From Nitrospirillum sp034427435 (GTDB taxonomy: Bacteria; Pseudomonadota; Alphaproteobacteria; Azospirillales; Azospirillaceae): 64,000 bases of DNA. The translations under genes and the position numbers were made by a program. Numbering within the stretch: position 1 is the first letter of the stretch; each line of letters begins with the position of its first letter. Of this stretch, positions 8,627 to 17,382 are shown in pieces. Under the pieces are notes generated by a model, which saw only the letters and a list, made by a program, of their open reading frames with translations, did no database searches and was not told where the DNA came from. The stretch lies in assembly GCF_034427435.1 (NCBI RefSeq), contig NZ_JAXQNP010000002.1, positions 1,116,001 to 1,180,000 of the forward strand, written 5' to 3'.

Positions 8627-8822
8627 ATCAACCAACAATCTCTTTCATGAATCCAACCCAGGCCCATGCGGCCCTCCCCGGCCTTCCGGCGGAAGGGGGC
8701 GATGGGGCCTGCGACGACAGGGCTTGTACGCGGGGCTTGACGGCGGGCCCGGCAGGCGTTGACCTGGACCGGATGGGCACAGCCCGTCAAGATGCCAGCA
8801 CAGCCCCCTCCGGTATACAGCC

Positions 8823-9242
8823 ATGGCCACCGTCACCGTCCTGCCCCGCCGCTTCACCTCCCCGCCCACGCTGGAGGAGATCGAACGCCTGGCGACCGAC
8901 GCCATCGCGTCCATCCCGCCCGAGCTGCGGGTTCATATGGGCAATATGATCGTGCGGGTCGAGGAATTCCCGGATGAGGAGACGGAGCGGGAGATGGCGC
9001 TGGAAACGCCGTTCGACATCCTGGGCCTCTATCGCGGCGTGTCCCTGCCCCAGCGGGGCGCCAACGATGCCAGCCACGGGCCGGACATGATCTTCCTCTA
9101 TCGCCGGCCGCTGCTGGACTATTGGTGCGAGACGGGGGAGGACCTGGCGGACCTGGTGCTGAACGTCATGGTGCATGAGATCGGCCACCATTTCGGCTTT
9201 TCCGACGAGGATATGTACGGCATCGAGGCCAACGATCCCTGA
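8823..9242 (+). CDS. Zincin-like metallopeptidase family protein (PF06262 type)
   Basis: A 139-residue cytoplasmic protein. The zinc-binding helix VMVHEIGHHFGFSDEDM near residue 120 carries HExxH with a downstream acidic residue, as in the minimal zincin family of small alphaproteobacterial and actinobacterial metallopeptidases. The N-terminal half has LEEIERLATDAIASIPPE and VRVEEFPDEE, also typical. The substrate is unknown. It is divergent from the DTW gene with about 195 bases between. Confidence 0.85.
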   Translation: MATVTVLPRRFTSPPTLEEIERLATDAIASIPPELRVHMGNMIVRVEEFPDEETEREMALETPFDILGLYRGVSLPQRGANDASHGPDMIFLYRRPLLDYWCETGEDLADLVLNVMVHEIGHHFGFSDEDMYGIEANDP

Positions 9243-9317
9243 TCCACGGTCGGACGCTTATAAGAAATTGGGGGCCGGTGGTGCTTTGCCGCCGGCCGGA
9301 ACATTGGGGGTGGGGTG

Positions 9318-9716
9318 ATGGCGGCATTCGTGTGGACCGGTCTGGTCACACTGTTCGCGCTGTTCGTGTACTTCTGGACCATCGGCCAGGTCAGCCGGGC
9401 GCGGGGCAAGCATGGGGTTCCGCCGCCCTCGGTGGAAGGACCGCCGGACTTCCAGCGGGTCCTGCGCGTGCAGACCAATACGACGGAACAGTTGGTGTTG
9501 TTTCTGCCGGCCCTGTGGTTGGCCGCCACCATCTGGGGCGATCACACGGCCGCCCTGATCGGCGTGGTGTGGCCCATCGGCCGGGTGCTGTATGCCGTTG
9601 GCTATTATGCCGAGGCCAAGAAGCGCACCGCCGGCTTCAGCCTGTCCATCTTCTCCACCCTGGTGCTGCTGGTGGGCAGCCTGATCGGCCTGGTGCGCTA
9701 CCTGCTGGGCATCTAG
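9318..9716 (+). CDS. MAPEG-family membrane protein
   Basis: A 132-residue protein with four predicted membrane helices (residues about 2-22, 62-78, 85-100, 108-130). RVQTNTTEQLVLFLPALWLAA is the MAPEG (membrane-associated eicosanoid/glutathione metabolism) hallmark: R-x-N-x-x-E between helices 1 and 2. Bacterial members are glutathione-transferase-like but mostly uncharacterised. A GTG at 9315 directly precedes the ATG used. The stop overlaps the stop of the convergent DUF3299 gene by four bases. Confidence 0.8.
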   Translation: MAAFVWTGLVTLFALFVYFWTIGQVSRARGKHGVPPPSVEGPPDFQRVLRVQTNTTEQLVLFLPALWLAATIWGDHTAALIGVVWPIGRVLYAVGYYAEAKKRTAGFSLSIFSTLVLLVGSLIGLVRYLLGI

Positions 9717-10255
9717 CTTCCGGGCTGCAGCGTGGCGTCCGCCAGGCGGTAGTACAGGCCGTTGTCATCATCGCCCACCATGTGCAGCGTGCCCGTCAGG
9801 GTGATGGGCTCATTGGTCATGGCGATGGGAGCGCTGGTCCTCACCTCCATCAGGTCGGCGGGACCGGGCGGCGGGCAGAAGGGGCAACTGGGCGCCATGG
9901 CGCTCAGCAGGAAATGGCCCGACTTCTCCTTCTGTTCCAGCGGGATGATGAAGCCGGCGATCGTCAGGGGCTTGCCTTCCAGCGCCTGCACCTCCGGGCC
10001 GAAGGCGGCGCGCACGCGCAGCAGGCCGTTGTCCATGCTGTGCACCTCCTTGACGTCGGCCAGCTTGTCCCAGCCCAGGGTCGCCTTGGGGATATTGGCC
10101 TGAACGGCGGCGGCCGTGCCCGGTGCCGGGGCTGCGGGCGCTGCGGCCTTCTTGTCGGCCGCCAGGGCGGGCGTTCCGGCGGCGGTGATCCCGGTGGTGA
10201 CAACGGCCGCCATCATCAGGACGGCGGCGACCCTGCGCTTGGCCTGAAGCGTCAT
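9713..10255 (-). CDS. DUF3299 periplasmic protein of the ABC operon
   Basis: A 180-residue exported protein. AGGAAAGGA precedes the ATG by seven bases, fixing the start. A signal peptide covers residues 1-32 (VLMMAAVVTTGITAAGTPALAA). The mature part has IAGFIIPLEQ and SCPFCPPPGPADLMEV, a Cys-containing segment typical of DUF3299 proteins, which often sit next to FtsX-type ABC genes in metal-related loci. Here the ATPase and permease genes lie upstream on the same strand, so it is probably the third gene of that operon, though 168 bases with a hairpin element separate them. Confidence 0.72.
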   Translation of the reverse strand: MTLQAKRRVAAVLMMAAVVTTGITAAGTPALAADKKAAAPAAPAPGTAAAVQANIPKATLGWDKLADVKEVHSMDNGLLRVRAAFGPEVQALEGKPLTIAGFIIPLEQKEKSGHFLLSAMAPSCPFCPPPGPADLMEVRTSAPIAMTNEPITLTGTLHMVGDDDNGLYYRLADATLQPGS

Positions 10256-10329
10256 GACGAAATCCTTTCCTCGCAACAACTGCCTTTTGTCTTCCTGACC
10301 CCCGATCATGGCTGATCGAAGGCGTTTGC

Positions 10330-10410
10330 CGTTGGCGGCCCGTCCAGGGCCGCCCTCCTCGCTGCGCCCTACGGCGCTCGGCTCGCGGGGGCCGGCCTGG
10401 GCGCCCTTGC
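10330..10410 (-). repeat. Possible diverged copy of the 3'-end structured repeat
   Basis: On the minus strand GAGCGCC-GTA-GGGCGC is followed by AGCGAGGA and then GGCGGCCC TGGAC GGGCCGCC. That gives two hairpins joined by a GCGAGGA linker, as in the five clear copies. It also starts shortly after a stop codon (the permease gene, stop at 10424) on the sense strand. Base identity to the others is limited, so membership is tentative. Confidence 0.35.
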
Positions 10411-10423
10411 ACGCCTCACGGTA

Positions 10424-11656
10424 TCATCCCCGCGACAGCACCGCCGACACGTCCGTGCGGTAGGCCTGGATGGCCGGGACCAGGGCGGCCAGGACCGACA
10501 GGCCGGCCGCCAGGATCAGAAGATAGGGTTCCGTCGGGGGAAACTGGAGTCCCGTGATGCCCATGTCGCGGGCCTGGGGCACAAAGCGGCCCGCCAGTTC
10601 CACCGCGCCATGGCCCAGGACCAGGCCCAGGGCCGTGCCGGCGGCGCCCATGGCCAGCGCCTCCGCCAGCAACAGGCCCGAGATGCGCGTCCGGGTGGCG
10701 CCCAGCGCCCGCATGACCGCCAGGTCATAGCGCCGCGCCTGGGTGGCGTTGTACAGCGCCACGAAGATGCTGAGCGCGGAGGACGCGACCAGCAGCAGCC
10801 CGAAGCCCCGGACCGTGTCGGTGCCGATGCCCACCAGCGACAGCAGGCGCGTCATCTCCGCCGCTGGCGAGGCCGCCTGCAGGACGCTGCCGGTGTTGAT
10901 GCGCCGGGGCAACAGGGCGGCGGCGATGGGGGAACGGTAGCGCAGCAGGACGGAGGTCACTTCGCGTTCAGGCGCCGGCTGGGCGCCCTCCGCCTGATGC
11001 TCGTGCGCGTCATGCTCATCGCCGTCATGGTGGTGATGGTGCGCGTCGTGCACCGCCCAGACGCTGTCGATGGGGGTCAGCACCAGACGGTCGACCACGC
11101 CGCCCGTGGGGGCCAGGATGCCCACCACGGTGTAGGGCATGCCCTCATGCACGGCGCCGCCGGCCGACAGGCCATGGTTGCCGTTGAACTGGTCGCCCAC
11201 CTTCAGGCCGGCGGCGCGGGCCACCTGCGCGCCCACCGTCGCCTCCATGGGGGCCTGCCACAGCCGGCCTTCCGCCACCTGGGCATGGCGCAGGGCCACG
11301 AAGGCCGGGTCGGTGCCGACGATGCGGTATCCCCGGAAGCTGTCGCCCAGGGCCAGCGGCACCGCCTGGGCCACCAGCGGGTCGGCCGCCAGCGCCTGGG
11401 CCTGGGACAGGGGGATGTTCCCGGTGGGGATGTCGATCTGGTACAGCGCGGACAGGATCAGCTGCAGCGGGCTGCCCTTGGCGCCCACCACCAAATCCAC
11501 CCCGGCCGCGTCCTTGGCCAGGCGGTCCTGCAACTGCGTGCCCACCAGGATCAGCACCACGATGGTGCCCACCCCCAAGGCCAGCAGCGCCACGTTCAGG
11601 CAGGTGGTGAGGGCGGAGCGCTTCAGATAGGCCCAGGCCAAGCCAAGGGTGTTCAT
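10424..11656 (-). CDS. FtsX/MacB-like ABC transporter permease with His-rich loop
   Basis: A 410-residue integral membrane protein. One helix at about residues 18-40 is followed by a large periplasmic MacB-PCD-like domain, then three helices at about 280-305, 325-355 and 375-400, the FtsX arrangement. The periplasmic domain holds an insert at 203-220 with eleven His mixed with Asp and Glu (HDAHHHHHDGDEHDAHEH), a probable metal-binding loop. The start overlaps the ATPase stop as ATGA, so translation is coupled. Related DUF3299-associated ABC systems have been linked to zinc; the metal here is inference. Confidence 0.82.
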   Translation of the reverse strand: MNTLGLAWAYLKRSALTTCLNVALLALGVGTIVVLILVGTQLQDRLAKDAAGVDLVVGAKGSPLQLILSALYQIDIPTGNIPLSQAQALAADPLVAQAVPLALGDSFRGYRIVGTDPAFVALRHAQVAEGRLWQAPMEATVGAQVARAAGLKVGDQFNGNHGLSAGGAVHEGMPYTVVGILAPTGGVVDRLVLTPIDSVWAVHDAHHHHHDGDEHDAHEHQAEGAQPAPEREVTSVLLRYRSPIAAALLPRRINTGSVLQAASPAAEMTRLLSLVGIGTDTVRGFGLLLVASSALSIFVALYNATQARRYDLAVMRALGATRTRISGLLLAEALAMGAAGTALGLVLGHGAVELAGRFVPQARDMGITGLQFPPTEPYLLILAAGLSVLAALVPAIQAYRTDVSAVLSRG

Positions 11657-12321
11657 GCGGCGTGACCGTCCGTGGCGGCGCTCAGTTTCGGCAGTTCCAG
11701 CCGGTCGGTGATGCGGGCGCGGGTGCGTTCGTCATGGGTGGCGACCAGCAGGGTGGCGCCGCACACCGTCGCCTGTTCCAGCAGCAGGTCCAGCACCAGG
11801 CCGCAATTCTCATCATCCAGGGCGGAGGTCGGCTCGTCCGCCAGGATCAGCTTCGGTGCCGTGACCACGGCGCGGGCGATGGCCACGCGCTGCTTTTCCC
11901 CCTGGCTCAGATGCTCCGGCTTGGCCGACAGGCGGGCGCCCAGGCCCACCCGGTCCAGCGCTTGCGCCACGGCGCGGGCGTCGCGCGGCAGCCCGGCCAG
12001 CCAGCGCGCCAGGTGCAGGTTCTGCCCCACGTCCAGGGCCGGCACCAGGTGCAGGGTCTGGAAGACGATGCCGATCAGCCGGCCGCGCAGGCGGTCGCGC
12101 CCGGCGGCGTTCAGGTCCCACATGGCCTGGCCGTCCAGCAGGACGCGGCCCTGGTCCGGCCGCTTCAGCCCCGCCAGCGCGTGGATCAAGGTGGTCTTGC
12201 CGCTGCCGCTGGGGCCCAGCAGCAGGCTATGGCGGCCGGCCTCGACCGACCAACGCGGAATGTCCAACACCGGCCGGCCCGCGATGGCGTGGCGCAGGCC
12301 GTCAACCTCGATAAGGGGCAT
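11653..12321 (-). CDS. LolD/MacB-type ABC transporter ATPase
   Basis: A 222-residue ATPase with Walker A LLGPSGSGKTT (about residue 34), Q-loop IVFQTLHLVPAL, signature LSQGEKQRVAIARA, Walker B LILADEPTSALDDE and H-loop VATHDE. Sequence type and the FtsX partner immediately downstream place it with LolD/MacB/FtsE-class systems that do mechanical work on the periplasmic side rather than transport through a channel. The start MPLIEVDGL is the family-typical one. It heads the three-gene minus-strand operon. Confidence 0.9.
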   Translation of the reverse strand: MPLIEVDGLRHAIAGRPVLDIPRWSVEAGRHSLLLGPSGSGKTTLIHALAGLKRPDQGRVLLDGQAMWDLNAAGRDRLRGRLIGIVFQTLHLVPALDVGQNLHLARWLAGLPRDARAVAQALDRVGLGARLSAKPEHLSQGEKQRVAIARAVVTAPKLILADEPTSALDDENCGLVLDLLLEQATVCGATLLVATHDERTRARITDRLELPKLSAATDGHAA

Positions 12322-12510
12322 GGGGAAACCTGTCCTGCCGCGTTGCCGACGCCCCGGGGCTGCCATCCCGCAGGGTTGGCGCATCTTGGGCGGCGGCGGG
12401 ACGCCCCGCAAGCGGGAAGGGACGGCCGCGACGTCGCGGCCCCCCTCCTTCCGATACGGCGCTTGGTCTGCATTTGATTCCCGGGCCCGACGTTGCTACA
12501 GTCCCGCCAG

Positions 12511-13044
12511 ATGTCTTTGCACTCCCGGAATAAGGGTAAGGCATTGGAAAACAATCCAAAATTATCGATCCTGTTCGTCTGCACGGGCAATATCTGCCGC
12601 TCCCCCACCGCGGAGGGGGTGGTGCGCCGCCGCCTGGCGATGGATGGCCTGGGCGACCACGTGGTGGTGGCCAGCGCTGGCACCCACGGCTATCACGTGG
12701 GGGAGGCGCCCGACATCCGCGCGGTCGAGGCGGCGCGCCATCGTGGCGTGGACCTGTCGGCCCTGCGCGCCCGCCGGGTGGATGCCGATGATTTCCAGCG
12801 CTACGACATGGTGCTGGCCATGGACCGCGAGCATCTGGACTTCTTGCGCCGCCTGGCGCCGCCCCAGCATCGGGACCGGGTCCAGTTGTTCCTGGATTAC
12901 GCCCCCGACCATAAGGGCCACGACGTGCCCGACCCCTATTACGGGTCGGAGGAGCAGTTCGACACCGTGCTGGACCTGATCGAGGCCGCGGCCGACGGCC
13001 TGGTGGATGAGGTTCACCGCCGGCTGGGGCGCAAGGCGGGCTAG
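12511..13044 (+). CDS. Low-molecular-weight protein tyrosine phosphatase
   Basis: The active-site P-loop VCTGNICRS lies near the N-terminus with Cys and Arg intact, and the general-acid loop VPDPYYG near residue 145 carries the essential Asp. This is the standard LMW-PTP (arsenate-reductase fold) layout. From the ATG at 12511 the product is 177 residues. A TTG at 12544, preceded by TAAGGGTAAGG, would give a more typical 166-residue protein starting at ENNPKLSILF and may be the real start. Its physiological substrate is unknown. Confidence 0.88.
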   Translation: MSLHSRNKGKALENNPKLSILFVCTGNICRSPTAEGVVRRRLAMDGLGDHVVVASAGTHGYHVGEAPDIRAVEAARHRGVDLSALRARRVDADDFQRYDMVLAMDREHLDFLRRLAPPQHRDRVQLFLDYAPDHKGHDVPDPYYGSEEQFDTVLDLIEAAADGLVDEVHRRLGRKAG

Positions 13045-13122
13045 GTAAACGGACTCGGCTTGGCGGGCCGGGGGCGCTATACCTAAGGGCCCTATCGTTC
13101 CCGCCCTACCGGATTTAGTGCC

Positions 13123-15822
13123 GTGCCCGACACCAACGATACCGCATCCCCGGCGTTCCCCGCCCAGGGCGTCACGCCCATGATGGCGCAGTACCTGGAG
13201 ATCAAGGCCCAGCACCCGGGTGCCCTGCTGTTCTACCGCATGGGCGATTTCTACGAGATGTTCTTCGACGACGCGGTGGCCGCCGCCCGCGCGCTGGACA
13301 TCACGCTGACCAAGCGCGGCCTGCATCTGGGGGAGGAGATCCCCATGTGCGGCGTGCCGGTGCACTCGCACGAGAACTATCTCTCCCGCCTCATCCGCCT
13401 GGGCTTCCGCGTCGCCATCTGCGAGCAGACCGAGGACCCGGCGGAGGCGCGCAAGCGCGGCGGCAAGGCCGTGGTGCGGCGCGAGGTGGTGCGCGTCGTC
13501 ACCCCCGGCACCATCACCGAGGACGGCCTGCTGGACGCCCGGTCCAACAACTACCTGGCCGCCTTGGCCGAGGTGGGCGGCGCCCTGGGCCTGGCCTGGT
13601 TGGACCTCTCGACGGGGGAACTCACCCTGCAGCCGGTGGAGCGCGCGGCCCTGCCGGCGGCCCTGGCCCGGCTGGCGCCGGGTGAGCTGCTGGTGTCCGA
13701 GCGCCTGACCCAGCAGCCGGAGCTGTTCGAGCTGTGGGCCGAGTGGCGCGACCAGCTGACGGTGCAGCCCAACGCCCGATTCGACAGCGAGAACGGCCGC
13801 CAGCGCTTGCTCGACCTCTATGGCGTGGGCACGCTGGACGCCTTCGGCAGCTTCAGCCGGGCAGAGGTGGCGGCCGCCGGCTCCCTGGTCGATTATGTGG
13901 AACTGACGCAGAAGGGCCGGGTGCCGCGCCTGGACCGGCCGCGCCGCCTGGCGTTGGGCGCGGTCATGGAGATCGACCCCGCCTCCCGCCGCAACCTGGA
14001 ACTTTCCCGCACCCTGACGGGCGAGAAGCGCGGCAGCCTATTGGGCGCCATCGACCGCACGGTCACCGGCGCCGGCGCCCGCCTGCTGGCGGCCCACTTG
14101 GCGTCCCCCCTGACCGACCCGGCCACCATCGGCCGGCGCTTGGACACGGTGGCCTATTTCGTGGAACAGGGCGGCCTTCGGGCCGATATCCGCGCGCACC
14201 TCGGCCGGGCGCCGGATATCGAGCGCGCGCTGTCCCGCCTCAGCCTGGGCCGGGGCAGCCCGCGCGACCTCGCCGGCGTGCGCGACGGCCTGGGCCGCGC
14301 CCGCGACATCTGCGCCACCTTCCCGGCCGAGGCGCTGCGCGGCGCCCTGGAACCCCCGCTGCCCCCGGGCCTGCTGGACGCCCTGCACGGCGTGAAGGTG
14401 CCGGCCGACCTGGTTTCCATGCTGGCGGCGGCCCTGGGCCCGGACCTGCCGCTGAACGCCCGCGACGGCGGCTTCATCGCCCAGGGCTATTCCGCCCCCC
14501 TGGACGAGTTGAAGGAGCTGCGCGACGACTCGCGCCGCCTGATCGCCAACCTCCAGGCCCGCTACGCCGGGGACACGGGCATCAACACCCTGAAGATCCG
14601 GCACAATAACGTGCTGGGCTATTACATCGAGGTTACCGCCCAGCACGGCGACAAGCTGATGGCGGCGGAACAGCGCGGCACCTACATCCACCGCCAGACC
14701 CTGGCCAACGCCATGCGCTTCACCACGGTGGAGCTGTCGGACCTGGAACGCCGCGTGGCGGAGGCGGGGGACAAGGCGCTGGCCCTGGAACTGGCCCTGT
14801 TCGAGGAGCTGACCCAGGCGGTGCTGGCCAAGGCCGACGACATCGCCTCCACCGCCCAGGCGCTGGCGTCGCTGGACGTGGCGACCTCGCTGGCCGACAT
14901 CGCGGTGGAATGCCGCTGGTGCCGCCCGGTGGTGGACGACAGCCGGGAGTTCCGCATCGTGCGCGGCCGGCATCCGGTGGTGGAGGCGGCGCTGGTGGCC
15001 GCCGCCAGCGGGCCCTTCGTGGCCAACGACTGCGACCTGTCGGACGCCAACCGCCTGTGGCTGCTGACCGGCCCCAACATGGCCGGTAAGTCGACCTTCC
15101 TGCGCCAGAACGCCCTGGTGGCGGTGCTGGCGCAGATGGGCAGCTTCGTGCCCGCCGATGCCGCCCACATCGGCGCCGTCGACCGGCTGTTCAGCCGCGT
15201 GGGGGCGGCCGACGACCTGGCGCGCGGCCGGTCCACCTTCATGGTGGAGATGGTGGAGACGGCGGCCATCCTGAACCAGGCCACGGGCCGCAGCCTGGTC
15301 ATCCTGGATGAGATCGGGCGCGGCACCGCCACCTTCGACGGCCTGTCCATCGCTTGGGCGGCGGTGGAGCACCTGCATGAGGTCACGCGCTGCCGCGCCC
15401 TGTTCGCCACGCACTACCATGAGCTGACGACCCTGTCGTCCAAGCTGCCGTCGCTGGCCTGCCACACCATGCGCATCAAGGAATGGCAGGGCGACGTGGT
15501 CTTCCTGCATGAGGTGGCCGCCGGCGCCGCCGACCGCAGCTACGGCATCCACGTGGCCCGCCTGGCCGGCCTGCCGGCCACGGTCATCAGCCGGGCGGAA
15601 GAGGTGCTGGCCATCCTGGAGGCGGGCGACCAGGGCAGCGCCGTGACCCGGCTGGCCGACGATTTGCCGCTGTTCAGCGCGCCCGTGCGCCGGGCGCCCG
15701 AGCCGGCCGCCGCCCCGCCCCCGGACTCGGCGGCGTTGGCGGCGCTCAAGGCCATCAGCCCGGATGAACTGACGCCGCGCCAGGCGCTGGAGGAACTGTA
15801 TCGCCTGAAGGGGCTGGTGTAG
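13123..15822 (+). CDS. mutS: DNA mismatch repair protein MutS
   Basis: An 899-residue MutS that scans for and binds mismatches and recruits MutL. The mismatch-recognition motif FYRMGDFYEMF with the Phe-x-Glu wedge is at about residues 37-47. Domains II and III follow, then the ATPase domain with Walker A GPNMAGKSTFLRQ (about residue 650), Walker B LVILDEIGRGT and FATHYHELT. The C-terminal helix-turn-helix dimer region is LTPRQALEELYRLKGL. The start is a GTG, and the N-terminus PAFPAQGVTPMMAQYLEIK is typical. It stands as a single gene. Confidence 0.97.
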   Translation: MPDTNDTASPAFPAQGVTPMMAQYLEIKAQHPGALLFYRMGDFYEMFFDDAVAAARALDITLTKRGLHLGEEIPMCGVPVHSHENYLSRLIRLGFRVAICEQTEDPAEARKRGGKAVVRREVVRVVTPGTITEDGLLDARSNNYLAALAEVGGALGLAWLDLSTGELTLQPVERAALPAALARLAPGELLVSERLTQQPELFELWAEWRDQLTVQPNARFDSENGRQRLLDLYGVGTLDAFGSFSRAEVAAAGSLVDYVELTQKGRVPRLDRPRRLALGAVMEIDPASRRNLELSRTLTGEKRGSLLGAIDRTVTGAGARLLAAHLASPLTDPATIGRRLDTVAYFVEQGGLRADIRAHLGRAPDIERALSRLSLGRGSPRDLAGVRDGLGRARDICATFPAEALRGALEPPLPPGLLDALHGVKVPADLVSMLAAALGPDLPLNARDGGFIAQGYSAPLDELKELRDDSRRLIANLQARYAGDTGINTLKIRHNNVLGYYIEVTAQHGDKLMAAEQRGTYIHRQTLANAMRFTTVELSDLERRVAEAGDKALALELALFEELTQAVLAKADDIASTAQALASLDVATSLADIAVECRWCRPVVDDSREFRIVRGRHPVVEAALVAAASGPFVANDCDLSDANRLWLLTGPNMAGKSTFLRQNALVAVLAQMGSFVPADAAHIGAVDRLFSRVGAADDLARGRSTFMVEMVETAAILNQATGRSLVILDEIGRGTATFDGLSIAWAAVEHLHEVTRCRALFATHYHELTTLSSKLPSLACHTMRIKEWQGDVVFLHEVAAGAADRSYGIHVARLAGLPATVISRAEEVLAILEAGDQGSAVTRLADDLPLFSAPVRRAPEPAAAPPPDSAALAALKAISPDELTPRQALEELYRLKGLV

Positions 15823-15866
15823 CCAGCACCTTCCCCGCCCGCCAGGGCCGCCCGCCGGGGAGGCCG

Positions 15867-16358
15867 TCACTCTTTCGGCAGGTGGGGGGCGTCGTCCGGC
15901 TTGGTCACGTCCACGAAGTCGCCGTCGATGACCGTGGTGGGCCGCGCCGGGGTGCTGGAACCGTTGGGCCCGAAGCCGGTGGAGCCGGTGGAGGATGTGC
16001 GCACGGTGAAGCGGGTGCCTGACAGGCGCTGCGCCTGGCCCAGCAGGGCGCGACGGACGGGCGGGATCAGCAGGGCGACGCCGGCCAGGTCGCTGAGGAA
16101 GCCCGGCACGGCGAACAGCACGCCGGCGGTGGCAAGGCACAGGCCGTCCCACGCCTCGACCACCGGGGCCTGGCCCGGTCCCAGGCCAGCCACCTTGCGC
16201 AGGGTGTCCAGCCCTTGGCGCTGCACCAGCCAGAGGCCGATGATGGTGGACAGCACCACCAGGGCCACGGTGCCCAGCACGCCCACCTTCTCCCCCACCC
16301 AGGCGAAGGCGGCGATTTCCGCCAGCAGATAAGCGATGAGCAGGAGGGGAAGGCGCAT
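15867..16358 (-). CDS. fxsA: FxsA-family membrane protein
   Basis: A 163-residue protein with three hydrophobic helices at about residues 3-20, 27-45 and 76-100. The motif LVQRQGLDTLRKV and the helix FAVPGFLSDLAGVALLIPPVRR are the FxsA signature. The cytoplasmic C-terminal tail is variable and Ser/Thr-rich, ending in VIDGDFVDV, a short motif common at alphaproteobacterial FxsA tails. In E. coli FxsA alters F-plasmid exclusion by phage T7; its normal role is unknown. It is divergent from the Tim44-like gene. Confidence 0.88.
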   Translation of the reverse strand: MRLPLLLIAYLLAEIAAFAWVGEKVGVLGTVALVVLSTIIGLWLVQRQGLDTLRKVAGLGPGQAPVVEAWDGLCLATAGVLFAVPGFLSDLAGVALLIPPVRRALLGQAQRLSGTRFTVRTSSTGSTGFGPNGSSTPARPTTVIDGDFVDVTKPDDAPHLPKE

Positions 16359-16515
16359 AAGCTTGCTCTTTCTCCAAGCGCCCCCTATCTACAGCAGGAG
16401 GGCCGGCGGTGATGATTGTCCGGTCTTAACATGGTGGGGCGAAGGCCCGCTATCCAGTCTCCGCCTTGAGGCTGATACGCGGGTTTATTCAAGCGCCGGA
16501 GGTTCGAAGTCTACG

Positions 16516-17244
16516 ATGGGCGACAACTCCTACTTCTTCGAAATCATCATCTTCGCGATGATCGCCGTGTTCCTGGCCTATCAGCTGCACAAGGCGCTGG
16601 GCCGCAAGACCGGTGAGGAGCGTGAGCGCCCCAACCCGTTCACCGTGGTTCCGCCCCCGCAAGGCCCGGCCACTCCCGGGACTGGTCCGGGATCTGCCCA
16701 GGGCGCCCGCCCACCCGCCTTCCAGGTGGGCCCGGCCAAGGTGATCGACGGCACGGCCCGCGACGTCACCCCGCCCGACTATGACGGTCCCCTGTCGCTG
16801 GACGCCGGCCTTGCCCGCATCCACCAGGCCGATCCCAGTTTCGATGAACGCCATTTCCTGAAAGGGGCGGAAAGCGCCTTCGCCATCATCGTCGACGCCT
16901 TCGCCCGGGGCGACACGAATGCCCTGCGGCCCTTGCTGGCCGACGCCGTCTACAACGACTTCGCCAAGGCCATCCAGGCGCGCGCCCAGGCGGGCGAAAC
17001 GCTGGAGGCGCACATCCAGGCCTTCGACTCCGTTGACATGGTGCAGGCCCGGCTGCTGCAGGGCCAGGCCCTCTGCACCGTCAAGTTCATCACCCACCAG
17101 ACCAACGTCACCCGCGACGCCCAGGGCTGCGTGGTGGACGGCGACGCCAACGCTCCGGCCGAGGTGGTGGACATCTGGACCTTCGCCCGCGACACCAGGT
17201 CGTCCGACCCGAACTGGCGCCTGGTCGAAACCCGGGTCCCCTGA
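16516..17244 (+). CDS. Tim44/TimA-family membrane-anchored protein
   Basis: A 242-residue protein with a single N-terminal membrane helix (FFEIIIFAMIAVFLAYQL), a Pro-rich linker and a C-terminal Tim44-like domain from about residue 95. Conserved stretches are FLKGAESAFAIIVDAFARGD, LRPLLADAVYNDFAKAI and VVDIWTFARD...DPNWRLVETR. Alphaproteobacterial TimA proteins are relatives of mitochondrial Tim44; their role is thought to be in the membrane, not settled. GGAGG lies about 14 bases ahead of the start. MltA follows on the same strand, a common alphaproteobacterial neighbour. Confidence 0.87.
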   Translation: MGDNSYFFEIIIFAMIAVFLAYQLHKALGRKTGEERERPNPFTVVPPPQGPATPGTGPGSAQGARPPAFQVGPAKVIDGTARDVTPPDYDGPLSLDAGLARIHQADPSFDERHFLKGAESAFAIIVDAFARGDTNALRPLLADAVYNDFAKAIQARAQAGETLEAHIQAFDSVDMVQARLLQGQALCTVKFITHQTNVTRDAQGCVVDGDANAPAEVVDIWTFARDTRSSDPNWRLVETRVP

Positions 17245-17382
17245 TAAGCGATGTGCATCCAGCGGTGCGAGTCGCGGGGCAAATAGCGATGCGGTCCGCG
17301 CATCCGGTGTTTCCTTCGGGCGGCGATCCGTTTTAAGGTCCGGCTCGACCTGATCCAGCCGTCTCGCGAGGAACCCTTGCCC

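Noticed and set aside
14038..16377. A 779-codon minus-strand frame across mutS and fxsA
   Set aside because: Antisense to mutS and in a different frame from fxsA; Arg/Gly/Gln-rich filler typical of shadow frames.
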